NCBI GenBank assembly: GCA_951812535.1
Contig: CATOSK010000006.1
Coordinates: 558,001-622,000 of the forward strand
Length of the DNA: 64,000 nt
Direction: 5' to 3'
Source of the DNA: an uncultured Dehalococcoidia bacterium
GTDB lineage: Bacteria; Chloroflexota; Dehalococcoidia; Lucifugimonadales; UBA3495
The notes under the pieces are model-generated. The model was not told where the DNA came from, searched no databases, and was given only the letters and a program-made list of their open reading frames with translations. The position numbers and the translations under genes were made by a program. This document shows, one piece after another, positions 32,051 to 39,971 of the stretch (the first letter of the stretch is position 1; the number at the start of each line of letters is the position of its first letter).

Positions 32051-33337
32051 TCAGAACCACTCCATTTCCACGTTGCCGATGCGTATCGTGTCTCCAGCCT
32101 CGATACCGGCACCCGACAGGCCGCGGGCAATTCCCAACCTGACCATTTCCCGCCAAACCTGAAGCAGGACCCGGTAATCGCGCATGTCCGCCAAGGCCGT
32201 CAGACGTTCCAATTGCTCCGACTCCACAACGTACACACCATTGTCAAGGTAGAAGTTGTTACCGCGGGTGCCCCGGCGGGTGGAGGCCGCAACGGGTTGG
32301 GGAGTCTCCACCGGCATCTCTGCGGCGGTCGCCAACGCATCGACCACATAACCCAAGAGGGTATCTATTCCCTCCCCGCTGACGGATGAAATGAAGAATA
32401 TGTCCGGCTTCTTCCCGAAGGGGTCCACCAACTCCTCGTCGAGGACAAACCGGAGCTCCTCCCGTTTCTCCCTCACCTCGGTTACGTCCATCTTCGTGAC
32501 GGCGATCACCTGGCGTTTCATTTCCAGGGCAGGATTGAACATCCGCAACTCCTGGTTGATCATCCGGTAGTCCTCCACCGGGTCTGCCGCCATGCCGTCG
32601 ATTAGGTGAATGTATACCCGGGCCCGCTCGGCGTGGCGGAGGAACTCATCGCCCAAGCCGACACCATCATGTGCACCCTCGATCAGGCCGGGGACTTCCA
32701 TCATCACGAAGTCCTGTCCCTTAGCCGTAACCACGCCCAGGGCCGGCTCCACCGTAGTGAACGGGTAGTCAGCTATCTTGGGCCTGGCGGCCGAGCACCG
32801 GGATAACAGAGTTGACTTGCCGGCATTGGGCTTGGCCAGGAGGCCAACATCAGCCAGGAGCTTCAATTCGAGAAGGAGGATCACAGACTCGCCTTCCTCC
32901 CCGCTCTGGGCCAACCGTGGTTCCTGGTTAGTGGGCGAGGCGTAATGGGTGTTACCCCAACCCCCTTTTCCACCCTGGGCAACCAACTTTGGGTTCTCAT
33001 CGACGATGTCAGCAAGCATCTCGTTCAAATCTGGAGAACCAGGGACCATCCTCCAGACTATGGTGCCGAGGGGGACCTTGATGTAGGTATCGGCACCGTT
33101 GCCGCCGCGCTGGTCCTTGCCGCGGCCATGTTCTCCACGCTGAACGTAGAAGGTGCTGTTGAACTTGAGGTGGAGGAGCGTGTTGATGCTGGGGTCACCG
33201 ACGATAAACGCACTGCCTCCGTCACCACCGTCGCCGCCGTTGGGCCCACCCTTGGGACGGAACTTCTCCCTCAGGAAGCTCATGCATCCATTCCCACCGT
33301 TACCTGCCTTTATATTTAACCTAACTGTATCGATCAT
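32051..33337 (-). CDS. obg: GTPase Obg (CgtA)
   Basis: 428 residues. The glycine-rich Obg fold comes first (NIKAGNGGNGCMSFLREKF, GGPNGGDGGDGGSAFIV), then the G domain: LLAKPNAGKSTLLSR (G1), FTTVEPALG (G2), VPGLIEGAHDGVGLG (G3), VTKMDV (G4), then the C-terminal OCT domain ending with DTIRIGNVEMEWF. Obg acts in 50S assembly and stress control. The start lies inside the AT-rich flank of the candidate oriC; no strong ribosome binding site. Confidence 0.96.
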   Translation of the reverse strand: MIDTVRLNIKAGNGGNGCMSFLREKFRPKGGPNGGDGGDGGSAFIVGDPSINTLLHLKFNSTFYVQRGEHGRGKDQRGGNGADTYIKVPLGTIVWRMVPGSPDLNEMLADIVDENPKLVAQGGKGGWGNTHYASPTNQEPRLAQSGEEGESVILLLELKLLADVGLLAKPNAGKSTLLSRCSAARPKIADYPFTTVEPALGVVTAKGQDFVMMEVPGLIEGAHDGVGLGDEFLRHAERARVYIHLIDGMAADPVEDYRMINQELRMFNPALEMKRQVIAVTKMDVTEVREKREELRFVLDEELVDPFGKKPDIFFISSVSGEGIDTLLGYVVDALATAAEMPVETPQPVAASTRRGTRGNNFYLDNGVYVVESEQLERLTALADMRDYRVLLQVWREMVRLGIARGLSGAGIEAGDTIRIGNVEMEWF

Positions 33338-33660
33338 TAAGCATAGATAAGGGTACTGGTAATAAGGGGGTTGATCTGGTGGAAAAGTCGCTCGTCATAC
33401 GCTTGAATCTGTGTGGATTGTTGCCATTTTAACATGGATAAAGGTCGGGGCTTGGTCGATAAGTCGGGTTCCTGCGTTGGCAGGATTAGCATGGTTTGTC
33501 GAGGGAGAAAGTTGGCTGGGAAGGATGCCAGATTCTCAACATTGTCCGGTAGTACCTTAACCTTCGAGCTCTCGTTATCCACCATTACATAAAGTTATCA
33601 ACGGAAATTCCGGGTTTATCAACAATTCAGGGTCTCTGGGAACCCAAGCGCCATTGTCAA
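33305..33660. other. Candidate replication origin (oriC) with phased DnaA boxes
   Basis: Three same-strand DnaA-box-like nonamers lie 20 and 21 bp apart: TTATCCACC (33575), TTATCAACG (33595) and TTATCAACA (33616). Weaker inverted ones are TGTGGATTG (33412), CATGGATAA (33432) and GGTCGATAA (33454). An AT-rich stretch at about 33305-33365 could be the unwinding element. The site is between obg and dnaA, and flanking gene groups point outward. Confidence 0.68.
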
Positions 33661-34112
33661 CGGCGGCGGCGGGACCGGTTTGGCCCACGGCGCCGGGAAC
33701 GGGACGAACCGCGCCGTGGCTGCATATTTTCGGACGGCCCTGAGCCTGCCACTCCAGTCCCGGGGTCCTGCGGGGTGCGCATAGCGTTCCGGATGGTGGA
33801 CCGATCGCGGAAAACCCAGAGGGCTTGGGTTACCAGAGTGAGGATGGTCCCCGCCGGAACGACAGTGATGGTAAGTTGGTGCAATTCACGGGCCTCGAAT
33901 CCTGCGGGGTATATGTCCATGTACCCAAACAAGTACCCGCCGCAGATCAAGTATGCCCAAGCCAGAGCGCCGGACACCAGTCCGTTGTGCCAAGGGGAGC
34001 GGATAATGAGTATCGGCCAGAGGGGCCAGAATACGATAACCGGGTAGAGGAACCAATACTGGTAATACCAGGGTTTGAGGTGTTCCGGAGGGGATGGGCG
34101 TTCCTGGTCCAT
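33657..34112 (-). CDS. Small membrane protein with Arg-rich C-terminus
   Basis: 151 residues. Three hydrophobic stretches are visible: about 20-38 (WFLYPVIVFWPLWPILII), 46-66 (VSGALAWAYLICGGYLFGYM) and 80-98 (TITVVPAGTILTLVTQALWV). The tail from about 115 is Pro/Gly/Ser then RSRRRGPNRSRRRR, strongly basic, which could bind nucleic acid or acidic lipid. I do not recognise the family. It lies between the DnaA boxes and dnaA, and its 3' end abuts the origin region. Confidence 0.65.
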   Translation of the reverse strand: MDQERPSPPEHLKPWYYQYWFLYPVIVFWPLWPILIIRSPWHNGLVSGALAWAYLICGGYLFGYMDIYPAGFEARELHQLTITVVPAGTILTLVTQALWVFRDRSTIRNAMRTPQDPGTGVAGSGPSENMQPRRGSSRSRRRGPNRSRRRR

Positions 34113-34290
34113 AGCTGCTTGTGGAGACGGGGTGGCTGTCGTTCCCTGGGCCGGGTGTGAGCCGGGTAGATTGCTGGGTTTGGGGCTGGTTTCCCGGCCA
34201 ATCGGATTATATCAGTCCTTGTCCCGCAGGGGTCACGAAGGCCGGGTTTTGGATTGGAACCGATGGTCTATGCCCGGCCATGGAACAACC

Positions 34291-34299
34291 TGCTATTAT
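34291..34299 (+). promoter_or_regulatory. Extended -10 promoter of dnaA
   Basis: TGCTATTAT fits TGnTATAAT with one mismatch, 34 bases before the dnaA start. No good -35 is seen. The interval 34113-34290 has no gene that I can support. Confidence 0.45.
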
Positions 34300-34332
34300 G
34301 TCTGGCACCAATCGGATGGGGGTGGCGGGGCG

Positions 34333-35775
34333 ATGACAAACCTGTCGGCCCGAGAGGCTTGGCGCGCCGTGCTCGGCGACCTGGAACTGCAAATCCCGAA
34401 GCAGTTGTTTGATTCCTATCTCAAGCAGACGGAAGGGATCGGCTACGACGAGTCATCCTTTACGGTACGGGCGCCGTCGGCGTTCGTGGTCACCTGGCTG
34501 GAACGCCGGATGTACCCGGCGATCCAGGGGACGTTGGCAAAAGTCACCGGCCAAGCGCTGGAAATCCGCTTTGACGTTCTCCCGATAGAACAGGAGACTG
34601 AGCTTCCGCCGCTGGAGCTCGCACACGAATACACTCCGGGAGATGATCGAGAGTGGGCGGCGGACCCGGACGGGTGGGCGGGACCCGGTGTTGGTAATCC
34701 CGAGCCGGCTACCGGGGTGAGTGACGAAAGATATGCTGTGCCGGCGGGACCTGCCCCGGGGTTCGCGCACAATCCCAAGTACACTTTCGATTCCTACGTA
34801 GTCGGGCCTTCGAACCATCTGGCTTACAGCGCCGCGCGGGCTGTGGCCGATGCTCCAGGGAAGAGTTACAACCCGTTATTCCTCTACTCCGGCGTGGGTT
34901 TGGGGAAAACGCACCTGTTGTACGCGGTGGGACATGCCTGTGCACAACGGCAGAAGTCGGTGCTGTACGTGACCTCTGAGCAGTTCACCAACGAATTCGT
35001 CTCCGCTATACGTAACCGCACCACCGAGGACTTCCGGCACCGGTACCGGGAAGTGCAGGTGTTGTTGATTGATGATGTGCAGTTCATGAGAGGGAAAGAA
35101 CAGACCCAGGAGAGCTTCTTCCATACCTTCAACGACCTGCACAACTCGGGCCATCAGATCGTCATCAGCTCGGATCGTCCACCCAAGGCGTTGGCTTTGC
35201 TGGAAGACCGGCTCCGGTCCCGGTTCGAATGGGGATTGATCGCCGACATCCAGCCGCCCGACCTGGAGACCCGGATGGCTATCCTGTCGGCCAAGGCGGA
35301 GGAGATGGGAGTGGAATTGCCCGACAGCATCGTGGAGTTGGTGGCAAAGCGTGTGCAGAGTAACGTCAGAGAGCTGGAGGGCTGCCTGAACAGGCTCATG
35401 CTTCACGCCAGGACGATGTCTGAACCCATCACGGCCCAGTCGGCCTCGCTGATGTTGAACGACCTGACCGCGGACACCGCCCGCCATGCTATGGAGCCTG
35501 ACCGGATCATCGACCAGGTGGGGCTCCACTTCAAGGTCACCAGGGACGAACTGCTGAGCAAGCGTCGGACCAGAAAGGTGGCCCAGGCCCGCCAGGTGGC
35601 GATGTATCTACTGATGTACGAACTGGAGATGTCGCCGACACAGGTGGGTCGGCTGTTAGGGGGCCGGGACCATGCCACCGTCATCCATGGGGCCGGCAAG
35701 ATTAACGGCGAAATCAACGAGGACCGGCAGCTGCGGCAGGATGTCCTGACCATCAAAGAGGCGCTGTTCACCTGA
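34333..35775 (+). CDS. dnaA: Chromosomal replication initiator DnaA
   Basis: 480 residues from ATG 34333. Domain I (AWRAVLGDLELQIPKQLFDSYLK), a Pro/Gly-rich domain II to about 135, AAA+ domain III with YTFDSYVVGPSNHLAYSAA, Walker A LYSGVGLGKTHLL, Walker B VLLIDDVQFMRGK, sensor 1 VISSDRPPK, and domain IV ending with the DnaA box-binding ARQVAMYLLMYELEMSPTQVG ... GGRDHATVIHG. It opens oriC. It has a G-rich stretch as ribosome binding site. Confidence 0.97.
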   Translation: MTNLSAREAWRAVLGDLELQIPKQLFDSYLKQTEGIGYDESSFTVRAPSAFVVTWLERRMYPAIQGTLAKVTGQALEIRFDVLPIEQETELPPLELAHEYTPGDDREWAADPDGWAGPGVGNPEPATGVSDERYAVPAGPAPGFAHNPKYTFDSYVVGPSNHLAYSAARAVADAPGKSYNPLFLYSGVGLGKTHLLYAVGHACAQRQKSVLYVTSEQFTNEFVSAIRNRTTEDFRHRYREVQVLLIDDVQFMRGKEQTQESFFHTFNDLHNSGHQIVISSDRPPKALALLEDRLRSRFEWGLIADIQPPDLETRMAILSAKAEEMGVELPDSIVELVAKRVQSNVRELEGCLNRLMLHARTMSEPITAQSASLMLNDLTADTARHAMEPDRIIDQVGLHFKVTRDELLSKRRTRKVAQARQVAMYLLMYELEMSPTQVGRLLGGRDHATVIHGAGKINGEINEDRQLRQDVLTIKEALFT

Positions 35776-35892
35776 TGGAGTGCATTCTTGCGCCGCCCCG
35801 GTCATATTGGTAGACTCGGCCGGAAGGGGCGATTATTGTCCCATCACACTGGCGCAATCCCACCCGCACCATTTCAGATGAGGAGGGAAGTC

Positions 35893-36312
35893 ATGCCCAC
35901 AGAGAGCGAGAAGCAAGCGGAACGCGACCGGGTTATCCAGAACAGCGGTTTCAGAGTCGGGATGCACGATTTTCTGTCCGAGGTAGACCTGGACGCTTTG
36001 AAAGCACGGAACAACGGCTGGGAGCGGGACCACGGCGGACAGTCGTTGCTGGACCGCAAGACTGAGGAACTCATCCGTATCGCCGGTTATGTGTGCATGA
36101 GGAACCCGGTCTACCACATCCAAATCCACGTTCACGCGGCCCACCAGGCGGGGGCCACCCCCGAGGAGATCTACTCCACCATCAAGATGGCGGGGAGCTG
36201 GGCCGGCGGAACGGCTGTGCAGAACGGGATGGAGGCGTGGCGGCTGGTGTTCCGGCCCGACCTGCCAACCATCTTCCGCGTGTCGGAACTGGGGCCAGTA
36301 AACGAAATCTGA
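35893..36312 (+). CDS. Carboxymuconolactone decarboxylase (CMD/AhpD)-like protein
   Basis: 139 residues from ATG 35893 (AGGAGG 6 bases upstream). KTEELIRIAGYVCMRNPVYHIQIHVHAAHQAGATPEEIYSTI (key parts ELIRIAG, HIQIHVHAAHQAGATPEEI) is the CMD fold pattern. The CxxC of AhpD is missing (only one Cys), so a peroxidase role is unlikely; an aromatic-degradation decarboxylase or unrelated lyase role is possible. It is followed by a TPP enzyme fragment and enolase-family gene. Confidence 0.78.
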   Translation: MPTESEKQAERDRVIQNSGFRVGMHDFLSEVDLDALKARNNGWERDHGGQSLLDRKTEELIRIAGYVCMRNPVYHIQIHVHAAHQAGATPEEIYSTIKMAGSWAGGTAVQNGMEAWRLVFRPDLPTIFRVSELGPVNEI

Positions 36313-36349
36313 TGGTTCCGGCGCCGCTTAACGAGAGGCGCATTTCCAT

Positions 36350-36379
36350 CGGATTAAACCCGACCGGATTAAACCCGAA
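36350..36379. repeat. 15-bp tandem duplication before the TPP gene
   Basis: CGGATTAAACCCGAC (36350-36364) is followed directly by CGGATTAAACCCGAA (36365-36379), within the 90-base leader of the next gene. Confidence 0.75.
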
Positions 36380-36402
36380 ACGTCACCTGCAGGAGAACAG
36401 AG

Positions 36403-36984
36403 ATGATTGACCAGGTCGAAATGATGCGGGCCATCGAGCGCTTCCGGGGCGACGCGATGGTGGTGCCCGTGTTCCGGGCCAACGGAGCGTGGGCCAAGGT
36501 GACCAACAACGTGAAGAGGGACATTCCGGTGGGCGGAGCCATGGGGAAGGCCTCGTCGGTGGCTTTGGGACTGGCCCTGTCCCAGCCCGATACCAAGGTC
36601 ATCCTCTTCGATGGCGATGGCAGCCTTTTGATGAACCTGGGATCGCTGGTGACCATCGCCAACAAGGGGCCGAAGAACCTGGTCCACTTCGTCATGGACA
36701 ACGGCGTCTACGCCACCACCGGCGGGCAGGAAGTACCCGGTGTCGGTGTCGCCGACTATGCGGACCTCGCTACATCGGCAGGATACGCCCACTCCTACCG
36801 CTTCGACGATCTGGAAGACTTCGTGACCCGGGCCGAGGAAGTTTTCTCCCAGGAAGGTCCGGTGTTCGTGGCGGCCAAGGTCATCCCCGACATCCGCCTT
36901 CCAGAGGAACGGGCCGCCGGGGGCCAGAGGCGCACTCCCGAGGCGGTGCTGGACCTGCGCGAGCAGTTTGCTGCGGCGGACTAG
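36403..36984 (+). CDS. TPP-binding domain protein (sulfopyruvate/phosphonopyruvate decarboxylase beta-like)
   Basis: 193 residues that cover only the C-terminal TPP-binding domain of the decarboxylase family. The cofactor motif is LFDGDGSLLMNLGSL with the Asn pair equivalent at MDNGVYATTGGQE; the N-terminal MGKASSVALGLALSQPD matches the ComE/sulfopyruvate decarboxylase beta pattern. In the two-subunit enzymes a separate alpha (Pyr) subunit is needed; none is nearby. GGAG precedes the ATG. Substrate unknown. Confidence 0.8.
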   Translation: MIDQVEMMRAIERFRGDAMVVPVFRANGAWAKVTNNVKRDIPVGGAMGKASSVALGLALSQPDTKVILFDGDGSLLMNLGSLVTIANKGPKNLVHFVMDNGVYATTGGQEVPGVGVADYADLATSAGYAHSYRFDDLEDFVTRAEEVFSQEGPVFVAAKVIPDIRLPEERAAGGQRRTPEAVLDLREQFAAAD

Positions 36985-37042
36985 CCCATCTGCCTAGAGT
37001 TGTTGCCGTTGGAGTGAATCCGTTGCCTGGGACAGGTGAGCT

Positions 37043-37513
37043 TTGCTTTCAGGTCCATTTACCTACACTATTGAGTTTGACCGGGAAAATATTACCAAAG
37101 TCACTGCACCTGACGGGGCTAACAAGTTCTCTGGGCAAGCCTCTCGTCGAGTGCCTAAACTTTACGTGATCGTCGACAACGGTAATCCGATTTACGTGGG
37201 TATGACTAGGCAAAGGATTGGAGATCGCCTTCGGCAGGGTTTCCAAGCCACCGGAAGTCATGGCTATTCGGGTTATGAATGGCGCAACAAAATCTCACTA
37301 GCTTCGGTAGACGTTTGGGTCTGTGACCGCGAGGACCAGAACATGATGGAAACTGTCGAAGCGGAAGTGGTTTTTCAGATAAGATCGACTTTCGGGCAGT
37401 GGCCTGAACATCAAACCGAGATTCACTTCCACCCCTCTTCGGAGGTTCATCGGCAAGAGGCCGAGAGGGTTTTCCGTCGCTACTACAAAAGAGGCAAGAA
37501 GGCAGCGCAATGA
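37043..37513 (+). CDS. GIY-YIG nuclease-like protein
   Basis: 156 residues from a TTG at 37043 (GGTGAG upstream). KLYVIVDNGNPIYVGMTRQRIGDRLRQGF has the GIY-YIG strand pair (YVI and IYVG) and the Arg-containing helix; METVEAEVVFQ can supply the catalytic Glu. GC content is lower than both neighbours, suggesting transfer. Its stop overlaps the start of the enolase-family gene by four bases (ATGA). Role unknown; a stand-alone GIY-YIG domain may act in defence or DNA repair. Confidence 0.72.
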   Translation: MLSGPFTYTIEFDRENITKVTAPDGANKFSGQASRRVPKLYVIVDNGNPIYVGMTRQRIGDRLRQGFQATGSHGYSGYEWRNKISLASVDVWVCDREDQNMMETVEAEVVFQIRSTFGQWPEHQTEIHFHPSSEVHRQEAERVFRRYYKRGKKAAQ

Positions 37514-38595
37514 GAGTTTCCAACTGGACAACCCGGGTCCTGCAGACCCCGGCCGATAATCCGCTGGTTGTGGGGGTGCCGCAGCCCGGCACACGAGAGT
37601 TCGTGACCCTGGAGCTGGATACCGACGAGGGAATCCAGGGAGTGGGCGTCACATTCTTCGGGGGGCCCCTGACGCCGGCGCTACGTTCGGCTGTGGACAG
37701 CCTGTGCGAGCTGACGGTGGGGCAGGACCCAATGCAGGTGGAGGCCATTGCTGAGTCCCTGAAGACGGCGGCGGGCAGCGCCGGGCCAGAGGGGGTTTTC
37801 ACCCTGGCACTTTCGGCGGTGGATATGGCGCTGTGGGACATCAAGGGGAAGGCCTTGGGGCAATCGGTGTGCTCCCTGCTGGGCGGCTGCCGGGACCGGG
37901 TGGATACCTACGCCAGCGGCGCCCTGATGCGCCCCTACAACCTTGAGTACCTGGCCGAGGCAGGCCCGCGCCTGGTTGAGATGGGGTTCCGGCAGATGAA
38001 GACCCAGATGGGGGCGGAGCCCACGGCCCAGCGGGAAGTGGCGCGCATCCGCACCCTGCGGGACGCCATCGGACCGGACATCGACCTGATGTGCGACATC
38101 AACCAGCTGTGGGATGTTAACCAGGCCCTCGACATTGGCCGGCGGGTGGAAGAGTACCACCTCTTCTGGCTGGAGGACGTGGTGGTGCGGGACGACTACC
38201 AGGGGCTGGCCCGGGTGGCCGATGCCCTGACCACACCTATCTGCGCGGGCGAGTACGTCTACGGGATCCGTCCCTTCCGGCATATGGTGGAGCACCGCTC
38301 GGTGGATATTGTGATGATCGACCTGCTGCGGGTGGGGGGGATTACCCAGTTCCGCAAGGTGGCGGGGATGGCCGAGGCCTTCAACCTGCCGGTGGTGAGC
38401 CATCTCATCCCGGAGGTGCAGGTCCACAACATCGCCGCCATTCCCAACGGCCTGACGGTGGAGTATATGCCGTGGACGCTGCGGCTATTTGAGGAGACGC
38501 CGGCCATTGAGGATGGACAGATAGTGGTGCCGGACAAGCCGGGTCTGGGGCTTGCGTTCAACCAGGAGACTTTCCAGCAGTACCAGATCGGGTAA
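37510..38595 (+). CDS. Mandelate racemase/muconate lactonizing enzyme family protein (enolase superfamily)
   Basis: 361 residues. N-terminal capping domain, then the barrel: ALSAVDMALWDIKGKALG, RQMKTQMG (position of the KxK catalytic pair, here K-T-Q), LMCDINQLWDVNQAL (metal Asp), FWLEDVV (metal Glu), ICAGEYVYG (metal Glu) and VVSHLIPE (His). The loss of the second Lys in KxK makes racemase activity doubtful; a dehydratase acting on an acid sugar is possible. SAR202-type bacteria carry many such paralogues. It overlaps the GIY-YIG-like gene. Confidence 0.88.
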   Translation: MRVSNWTTRVLQTPADNPLVVGVPQPGTREFVTLELDTDEGIQGVGVTFFGGPLTPALRSAVDSLCELTVGQDPMQVEAIAESLKTAAGSAGPEGVFTLALSAVDMALWDIKGKALGQSVCSLLGGCRDRVDTYASGALMRPYNLEYLAEAGPRLVEMGFRQMKTQMGAEPTAQREVARIRTLRDAIGPDIDLMCDINQLWDVNQALDIGRRVEEYHLFWLEDVVVRDDYQGLARVADALTTPICAGEYVYGIRPFRHMVEHRSVDIVMIDLLRVGGITQFRKVAGMAEAFNLPVVSHLIPEVQVHNIAAIPNGLTVEYMPWTLRLFEETPAIEDGQIVVPDKPGLGLAFNQETFQQYQIG

Positions 38596-38612
38596 CGGAG
38601 GCGGGGTTACGT

Positions 38613-38630
38613 CGGGGGATGCATCCCCCG
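38613..38630. terminator. Perfect 18-bp palindrome between the enolase and rhodanese genes
   Basis: CGGGGGATGCATCCCCCG can fold into a stem, followed by AACCCCCTTATTT. It may end the enolase-family transcript or lie in the leader of the rhodanese gene. Confidence 0.45.
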
Positions 38631-38655
38631 AACCCCCTTATTTCCAGGAGGGACG

Positions 38656-39486
38656 ATGACTACAGGTGCGGGATACGCGCATCCGGAATTCCTGGTGGAC
38701 GCGGCCTGGGTTGAAGCCCACGGGGGCGACGCCAACGTGGTTGTGGTGGATACCGACGTGGAGGCTGGCTACCTGCGGGGGCATATTCCCGGGGCGGTTC
38801 TGGTGCCGGACAACTACGAGAAGGACCCGGAGACCGGGCGGGTACATATCCTGCCTCCCCAGAAGTTCGCCGCCATGTGCCAGGGACTGGGCATCGGGGA
38901 CGACACGCTGGTCGTCGCCTACGACAACAACCAGAGCCTGTACGCCGCGCGGCTGTGGTGGGCTTTGAATTACTACGGACACACCAACGTCAGGGTGCTG
39001 GACGGCGGCTGGCGGGCCTGGGTGCAGGCGGGACTCCCCACGAGCTTCGACCGGGGCCGGGCGGCTGCGGGAGCGGCCTTCACGCCCCGGGCCGACGATT
39101 CGCTGATGGTCAAGGTGGACGAACTGAAGACGGCCTGCGACATGGGGGACTCGGTTATCTGGGACGTGCGCAGCGATGGCGAGTATGACGGCAGCGTGAG
39201 CCGGGGCAACCAGCGGGTGGGGCACATCCCCGGGGCGGTCCACCTGGAGTGGTTCAATGTGATGGACCGGGACACCCACAGGTTCCGTCCCGCCGGCGAG
39301 GTGAGGAAGCTGCTGGCGGAGAACGGCATCACGCCGGACAAGACGGCCTACGCCTATTGACAGGGCGGCATCCGTGCGGCGCACGGAACGTTCCTGTTGA
39401 AGATGCTGGGCTATGACCGTGCCAAGAACTACGACGCATCCATGGGTGAGTGGGCGAACCGGGAGGACACGCCGCTGGAGGTGTAG
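38656..39486 (+). CDS. Two-domain thiosulfate sulfurtransferase (rhodanese) with selenocysteine at the active site
   Basis: 276 residues if the TGA at 39358-39360 is read as selenocysteine 235. The N-terminal inactive rhodanese domain (GYLRGHIPGAVLVP, DNNQSLYAARLWWALNYYG, VLDGGWRAW) is followed by a second domain with VIWDVRSDGEYDG, GHIPGAVHLEW and then TAYAYUQGGIRAAHGTF, where U replaces the catalytic Cys of the YCxxGxRA-H loop. After it the frame continues with KMLGYDRAKNYDASMGEW, the conserved end of the family, to TAG 39484. AGGAGG precedes ATG 38656. A SECIS-like hairpin follows the TGA. Expected role: sulfur (or selenium) transfer from thiosulfate or 3-mercaptopyruvate. Confidence 0.88.
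39361..39389 (+). promoter_or_regulatory. Candidate SECIS hairpin of the rhodanese gene
   Basis: CCGTGC (39372-39377) and GCACGG (39381-39386) form a perfect 6-bp stem with the three-base loop GGC, beginning 17 bases after the TGA. Short stem, small loop and G at loop positions 1 and 2 match the bacterial SECIS pattern. Confidence 0.72.
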
Positions 39487-39573
39487 CGGCCTCGAGGCAT
39501 ATTCTCCTTCTCACCTTGTCAAAGCCGGAAACTGCCAACCCAACTCCGTATCATTGCCAACGGGAGTATTTGG

Positions 39574-39939
39574 GTGCTTGAATCCCCAAATCGATACGCT
39601 GCCACCAGCCGGGTCTTTCTGGCTGAAGCACTGCAATACCTGGCGCTCAACGACCTGCAACAGGCGTCGGAAAAGGGCTGGGGTGCGGCAGCCCAGATGG
39701 TGAAAGCCGTCGCCGATGAGCGAGGCTGGCCTCACGACGGCCACCGTCGCTTGTACGGCGTTGTCGGCGCTCTCGTCAGTGAAACAGGGGACCCGCATCT
39801 CTCCAGGCTCTTCCAAGTAGCCGGCAACCTGCACGTCAACTTCTACGAGAACTGGTTCCCTGCCGACACTGTCCGCCTATCCCTGGAGGATGTACAGGAA
39901 CTGCTGGACAAGCTGGAACCGCTTATGGGAACCAATTGA
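39574..39939 (+). CDS. PaREP1/HEPN-like helical protein, copy 1
   Basis: 121 residues from a GTG (GGGAG upstream). It is all-helical, with YLALNDLQQASEKGWGAAAQMVKAVADERGW and the late LHVNFYENWFPADTV. It is clearly homologous to the gene at 56703-57116 (QGSEKLWGAATHAVTALAKQRGW, FHANFYHDFMEDYTI). These resemble PaREP1/HEPN small proteins, often tied to toxin-antitoxin or nucleotidyltransferase partners, but no partner gene is adjacent. Function unknown. Confidence 0.7.
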   Translation: MLESPNRYAATSRVFLAEALQYLALNDLQQASEKGWGAAAQMVKAVADERGWPHDGHRRLYGVVGALVSETGDPHLSRLFQVAGNLHVNFYENWFPADTVRLSLEDVQELLDKLEPLMGTN

Positions 39940-39971
39940 CCCTGGCTGGCGCCAAGCGGTTGAGTCCTGCT

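Noticed and set aside
33657..34332. rpmH/rnpA searched for near dnaA
   Set aside because: Neither the ribosomal L34 nor the RNase P protein pattern is found in this gap.
39361..39486. Rhodanese gene read as truncated at TGA 39358 (pseudogene or frameshift)
   Set aside because: The frame continues unchanged with the conserved end of the family, the TGA sits at the catalytic Cys and a SECIS-like hairpin follows, so selenocysteine fits better.
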